Shown in pieces: positions 6,640 through 10,191 of a stretch of DNA of 10,191 nt. Positions within the stretch are counted from its first letter, which is position 1, and each line of letters starts with the position of its first letter. The stretch spans positions 1-10,191 of the forward strand of contig CALGNF010000089.1 of assembly GCA_937958685.1 (NCBI GenBank), given 5' to 3'. The notes below the pieces were generated by a model. That model worked only from the letters and a program-made list of their open reading frames with translations, was not told the origin of the DNA and did no database searches. The translations under genes were made by a program, and so were the position numbers. The DNA is from an uncultured Caryophanales bacterium. GTDB lineage: Bacteria; Bacillota_I; Bacilli_A; Izemoplasmatales; Hujiaoplasmataceae.

Positions 6640-7665
6640 ATGATGAACGATTTGCAGGAAATGCTCAAAACGGTTGCGACCAGGACAAAAGCGGCCAGAA
6701 CCATGAACGAGTTGTTTGAACTCAAAGCCGAGTATCTGGGCAAAAAGGGCGCGATTGCGGCCCATTTGCTGAAGATGCGGGAGTTGCCGGATGCTGAAAA
6801 GCGGGTCTACGGACAACAGGTAAACACCGTCAAACAAGAAGCCGAGACCCTGTTCGAGGCCGCCAGGATCAGGATCGAGTCCGAAGCGATCGCCCGCAAA
6901 TTGACTGACGAGGCGATCGATATCACCCTTCCCGGAAGGGATTTCCGCTTTGGGGCCAAACATCTGATCAGCCAGATCATCGAGGAGCTCGAGGATCTGT
7001 TTGTCGGCATGGGCTATACCGTCGAGGAAGGACCCGAGGTCGAACTCGACAAATACAACTTCGAAATGTTGAATTTGCCGAAAGACCACCCCGCCAGGGA
7101 TATGCAGGATTCTTTCTACGTCTCGGCGGAGCTGCTACTGCGAACGCACACCTCGCCGGTCCAGATCCGCACCCTGCTTGCCAACCGCGACCACAAGCCG
7201 CTCAAGATCATCGCGCCCGGAAAAGTGTACCGCAACGACGACGACGATCCGACCCACAGCCACCAGTTCACCCAAGTCGAGGCCTTGGTCGTCGATCACA
7301 ACGTGACGCTCGCCGACCTCAAGGGCACGTTGCTCATCATAGCCCGGAAGATGTTCGGCCCTGATCGCGAGATCAGGCTGCGGCCATCCTATTTTCCATT
7401 CACTGAGCCCAGCGTCGAGGTCGACGTCTCCTGTCACCGCTGCAATGGGGCCGGATGCTCCCTGTGCAAGGGCACCGGCTGGATTGAGATTCTCGGTGCC
7501 GGCATGGTCAACAACAACGTTCTCCGGGCTTCCGGGTACGATCCCGCGGAGTTTCAGGGCTTTGCCCTGGGCATGGGCATCGAGCGGGTTGCGATGCTCA
7601 AATACGCAATCGACGACATCAGGCTGTTTTTTACCAATGACCTGCGCTTCAACCGGCAATTCTGA
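6640..7665 (+). CDS. pheS: Phenylalanine--tRNA ligase alpha subunit
   Basis: Catalytic subunit of the heterotetrameric (alpha2beta2) class II synthetase that charges tRNA-Phe with phenylalanine. It has 341 residues, the normal bacterial length. An N-terminal helical coiled-coil domain (about 1-90) that contacts tRNA is followed by the catalytic core. The core shows motif 1 HPARDMQDSFY (150-160), motif 2 KVYRNDDDDPTHSHQF (195-210), FTEPSVEVDVSC (254-265) and motif 3 with GMGIERVAML (311-320). Four cysteines (C265, C268, C273, C276) form the CxxC pairs common in Gram-positive PheS. Two adjacent ATGs (6640 and 6643) both fit the AGGAGG site at 6629-6634, at 5 and 8 bases; I list the first, but either may be used. 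It is under T-box control and is followed after 18 bases by pheT. The stop codon is TGA, which argues against recoded UGA. Confidence 0.98.
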   Translation: MMNDLQEMLKTVATRTKAARTMNELFELKAEYLGKKGAIAAHLLKMRELPDAEKRVYGQQVNTVKQEAETLFEAARIRIESEAIARKLTDEAIDITLPGRDFRFGAKHLISQIIEELEDLFVGMGYTVEEGPEVELDKYNFEMLNLPKDHPARDMQDSFYVSAELLLRTHTSPVQIRTLLANRDHKPLKIIAPGKVYRNDDDDPTHSHQFTQVEALVVDHNVTLADLKGTLLIIARKMFGPDREIRLRPSYFPFTEPSVEVDVSCHRCNGAGCSLCKGTGWIEILGAGMVNNNVLRASGYDPAEFQGFALGMGIERVAMLKYAIDDIRLFFTNDLRFNRQF

Positions 7666-7683
7666 TCAAGGAGGCGAGCTGAC

Positions 7684-10047
7684 ATGAAAATATCACTCAA
7701 GTGGTTGAGGGAACTTGTCGCCTGCGACTGGACCCTTCAGGAACTCAAACATAATTTCAGTCTTCACAGCGCGGAAGTCGCCAGCCTTGAGCCGTTGGCG
7801 GAAGCCACCAATCTGGTCATCGGTTACGTGGTGGCCTGCGAGAAGCACAAAGATGCCGACAAACTCTCCGTCTGCAGCGTCGATTGTGGCAAGGAAGTCC
7901 TGCAAATCGTCTGCGGGGCGGCCAATGTCGCCAAAGGCCAGAAAGTCATCGTCGCCTTGGAGGGCGCGCTTTTGGCTGGCGGCCGCAAAATCAAAAAGAC
8001 AAAAATCCGCGGTGTCGAGTCGAACGGCATGATCTGTTCGCTTGAGGAACTCGGCATCGAACACAAATACCACCAGGAAGACGGCATCCATGTCCTGCCT
8101 GAGGAGGCGCCGATCGGCGCCAATGCGCTTCCTTACATGCACTTGGACGATGATGTGCTTGAACTCGATCTGACCCCGAACCGTGCGGATTTGTTGTCGA
8201 TGCTGGGGGTTGCCCATGAGATGATGGCGATGACCGGCAACCCCGTCAAGTATCCCGCTGCCGACTTGAAAAGGGTATCAGAACGCAATCCTGTGGCAGT
8301 GTTCACGGAAACCAACGGGTGCATGTCCTACTACGGCCAGGTCATCAGCAACATCAGTGTCACCGAAAGCCCTTATTGGCTGCGGTCCCGACTCATCGCC
8401 GCCGGCATCAGACCGATCAACAACATCGTCGACATCACCAACTATGTGATGCTGGAGACCGCCAATCCGCTGCACGCCTTCGATTATGACAAACTGCACA
8501 GCAACCAGATCATTGTCAGGGACGCGCGTGACAACGAGACGATTCAGACTCTCGATGGCAAGAGGCGCGTCCTGGACAAGAATGACATGCTGATCACGAA
8601 CGGAGACATCCCGATCGCCATCGCCGGAGTCATGGGCGGTGCCGACACGGAAGTTGATTCGAACACGAAAACCATCTTTCTAGAGGCTGCGACATTCGAT
8701 CCCATCAAGGTGCGCAAGACATCGAGAAAACTCGATCTTCGCAGCGAATCCTCGATGAGATTCGAGCGCGGTCTTGATCCGAAACGGACCTTGATGGCCT
8801 CGAATCGGGCAGTGAGACTGATGCAGGAACTTGGTGGCGGCGCAATACTTGAAGGTATCAATTATTTCGATGTCAATGTAACCGAGCCGATGGAAATTTC
8901 GCTGTCGCTATCCCAACTCGAGCAGGTTACCGGGATCGCCTATTTGCCAGCGGAAGTCGAGATTGTTCTGACAAGATTGGGATTTGCCCATGAGCGCCAT
9001 GAGGGCAATTACGCGATTTTTGTGCCCAGCCGCAGACAAGACATAAAGACCTATCAGGACTTGATCGAGGAAATCGTCAGACTGACAGGCTACCACAAGA
9101 TCCCTCTGACATATCCGAAAACACCAACGACCGGTTATTTGACCGATCGCAAACAGCGAATCCGGAAGTTGCGAAACAACCTCCTCGCCCTGGGCTTCCA
9201 TGAGACCATCACCTATTCGTTGGTGACCAGAGAGCAGGCATCTGCTTTTGACGAATCCCCCAAGGAAGTGATTGCCATTATCAACCCTCTTTCCGAGGAA
9301 AGGGCGTGTTTACGGCATTCACTGTTGCCCTCATTGATCAATGTCGCCCGTTACAATCTTGCCAGGGACATCATTGATGTCAGCTTGTTTGAAATCGGCA
9401 GAGGCTATTTTCCCAGTGACGAACGTTTGCTCCTTGCGGGTTTGCTGCTCGGACGCCATCGACCATCCTTATGGCAAAAACAGGACAACGAAGCTGATTA
9501 CTATCTGCTGAAGGGAGCGCTGACCTCGTTATTGCATACCATCGGCATCACCGATATTGCCTTCAGTCATGCCGCCGCATCCTTGGCCCATCTCCATCCC
9601 GGAATTGCGGCATCGGTGATTGCCAGCGGTGAGTTTGTCGGCCAGATCGGTCGGCTGCATCCCGAACTTGAACAAAAGTATGAATTGCCGGCAACCTATG
9701 TCTTTGAAATCGATCTCGAGACCTTGCTGGCGCTTCCTGTCAGACCGAAAACAATGAAACCAATCTCCAAATATCCGACAGTGACCCGCGATTTGGCGCT
9801 GGTGGTTGCGGACAAAGTCCCCGTGGGCGAACTCCTCGAAGCCGTCGAAGGAGCGAGATTGTCCGCGCTTCGGCACATCCAGATTTTTGATATCTACAAG
9901 GGCGACAATCTCCCCAGTGATGCCAAATCCGTGGCGATGACGTTCAGTTTCCAACACGACGACAAGACGCTTTCAACCGATGAAATCGACGGTTTCATGA
10001 ACCAGATCATCAAGGCCGTCGCCGCTTTGGGGGCTTCCCTCAGGTAA
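7684..10047 (+). CDS. pheT: Phenylalanine--tRNA ligase beta subunit
   Basis: Beta subunit of phenylalanyl-tRNA synthetase; it binds tRNA and hydrolyses mischarged Tyr-tRNA-Phe. The 787 residues are close to the usual bacterial length. Domains: an OB-fold tRNA-binding domain (about 42-150) with HKDADKLSVC (55-64) and VCGAANV (76-82); ELDLTPNRADLLS (160-172); the B3/B4 editing region (about 210-390) with INNIVDITNYV (245-255), NPLHAFD (261-267), VMGGADTEV (316-324) and RSESSMRFERGLD (353-365); B5 DNA-binding-like domains (about 400-475) with PSRRQDI (448-454); a catalytic-like core (about 480-680); and a C-terminal ferredoxin-fold anticodon-binding domain (about 692-787) with KYPTVTRDLALVV (696-708). 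The start ATG has AAGGAGG (7668-7674) nine bases upstream. It is cotranscribed with pheS and followed by a strong terminator. No anomalies were seen. Confidence 0.98.
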   Translation: MKISLKWLRELVACDWTLQELKHNFSLHSAEVASLEPLAEATNLVIGYVVACEKHKDADKLSVCSVDCGKEVLQIVCGAANVAKGQKVIVALEGALLAGGRKIKKTKIRGVESNGMICSLEELGIEHKYHQEDGIHVLPEEAPIGANALPYMHLDDDVLELDLTPNRADLLSMLGVAHEMMAMTGNPVKYPAADLKRVSERNPVAVFTETNGCMSYYGQVISNISVTESPYWLRSRLIAAGIRPINNIVDITNYVMLETANPLHAFDYDKLHSNQIIVRDARDNETIQTLDGKRRVLDKNDMLITNGDIPIAIAGVMGGADTEVDSNTKTIFLEAATFDPIKVRKTSRKLDLRSESSMRFERGLDPKRTLMASNRAVRLMQELGGGAILEGINYFDVNVTEPMEISLSLSQLEQVTGIAYLPAEVEIVLTRLGFAHERHEGNYAIFVPSRRQDIKTYQDLIEEIVRLTGYHKIPLTYPKTPTTGYLTDRKQRIRKLRNNLLALGFHETITYSLVTREQASAFDESPKEVIAIINPLSEERACLRHSLLPSLINVARYNLARDIIDVSLFEIGRGYFPSDERLLLAGLLLGRHRPSLWQKQDNEADYYLLKGALTSLLHTIGITDIAFSHAAASLAHLHPGIAASVIASGEFVGQIGRLHPELEQKYELPATYVFEIDLETLLALPVRPKTMKPISKYPTVTRDLALVVADKVPVGELLEAVEGARLSALRHIQIFDIYKGDNLPSDAKSVAMTFSFQHDDKTLSTDEIDGFMNQIIKAVAALGASLR

Positions 10048-10056
10048 GCAACAACC

Positions 10057-10086
10057 AAGGCCGATCCGATCGCGATCGGCCTTTTT
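10057..10086 (+). terminator. Rho-independent terminator after pheT
   Basis: AAGGCCGATC (10057-10066) pairs perfectly with GATCGGCCTT (10074-10083) around a seven-base loop, followed by a T run (10082-10086). It begins nine bases after the pheT stop codon and ends the pheST operon. Confidence 0.93.
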
Positions 10087-10147
10087 ATTGGGGTGAGCAT
10101 TGCTGCCGATACCGATCCCGACGATTGTGGTAAATGATAATAATTGA

Positions 10148-10191
10148 AGATCGGAAGAGCGTCGTGTAGGGAAAGAGTGTAGATCTCGGTG
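10148..10191 (-). other. Illumina adapter remnant, reverse complement (artefact)
   Basis: These 44 bases begin with AGATCGGAAGAGCGTCGTGT and continue as the reverse complement of the P5/TruSeq read-1 adapter. Together with bases 1-46 they form a perfect but artificial inverted terminal repeat. The roughly 60 bases before them (10087-10147) show no gene; an AT-rich stretch near 10132-10147 could be part of a following promoter, but nothing is supported. Confidence 0.98.

Noticed and set aside
6486..6719. A plus-strand frame inside the T-box leader.
   Set aside because: It overlaps the conserved RNA structure and the start of pheS in another frame, and there is no ribosome binding site.
10093..10137. 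A tiny GTG-started frame after the pheT terminator.
   Set aside because: Only 14 codons with no recognisable product; it is not supported as a gene.
1..10191. Perfect inverted terminal repeats suggesting a linear replicon or transposon.
   Set aside because: The repeat is the Illumina adapter and its reverse complement; the interior is ordinary housekeeping DNA with no transposase or terminal protein.
1..10191. CRISPR arrays, tRNA or rRNA genes, insertion sequences, defence or biosynthetic clusters.
   Set aside because: I saw no spaced direct repeats, tRNA-like or rRNA sequence, transposase motifs or unknown conserved gene clusters on reading both strands.

Overview
This is a bacterial chromosomal contig of housekeeping genes, with Illumina adapter sequence left on both ends. 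The first 46 and last 44 bases match the P5/TruSeq read-1 adapter and its reverse complement. They form a false inverted terminal repeat and carry no biology. The genuine sequence runs from about 47 to 10147.

The gene set points to a Gram-positive type organism of the Bacillota/Mycoplasmatota group. It has PolC rather than only DnaE, a T-box leader on pheST, strong AAGGAGG-like ribosome binding sites, extended -10 promoters, and a likely RqcH gene divergent from gmk. pheS ends in TGA and tryptophans are read from TGG, so the standard bacterial code applies and a UGA=Trp mycoplasma is unlikely. By eye the G+C content is above 50%, high for that group. The exact lineage cannot be fixed from this window.

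Layout: (1) 47-66, minus strand: the first seven codons of a divergent gene that looks like rqcH (NFACT family), cut off by the contig end. (2) 67-170: a short AT-rich divergent promoter region. (3) 178-1012: gmk and rpoZ, overlapping by 11 bases and closed by a GCAA-tetraloop terminator. (4) 1109-5578: polC with its own extended -10 promoter, all catalytic motifs and a C-terminal clamp-binding motif. (5) 5665-6372: a seven-helix Bax inhibitor-1-like membrane protein. (6) 6375-6622: a promoter and a complete tRNA-Phe-sensing T-box leader with a UUC specifier. (7) 6640-10047: pheS and pheT, followed by a strong terminator at 10057-10086. (8) 10087-10147: about 60 bases with no clear feature before the adapter.

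Functionally the genes supply GMP phosphorylation, an RNA polymerase subunit, the replicative DNA polymerase and phenylalanyl-tRNA synthesis. All complete reading frames are intact. I found no mobile element, CRISPR array, defence system or novel gene cluster. The main points of interest are the adapter ends, the truncated divergent gene, the well-resolved T-box, and an apparently enlarged loop in the PolC zinc module.
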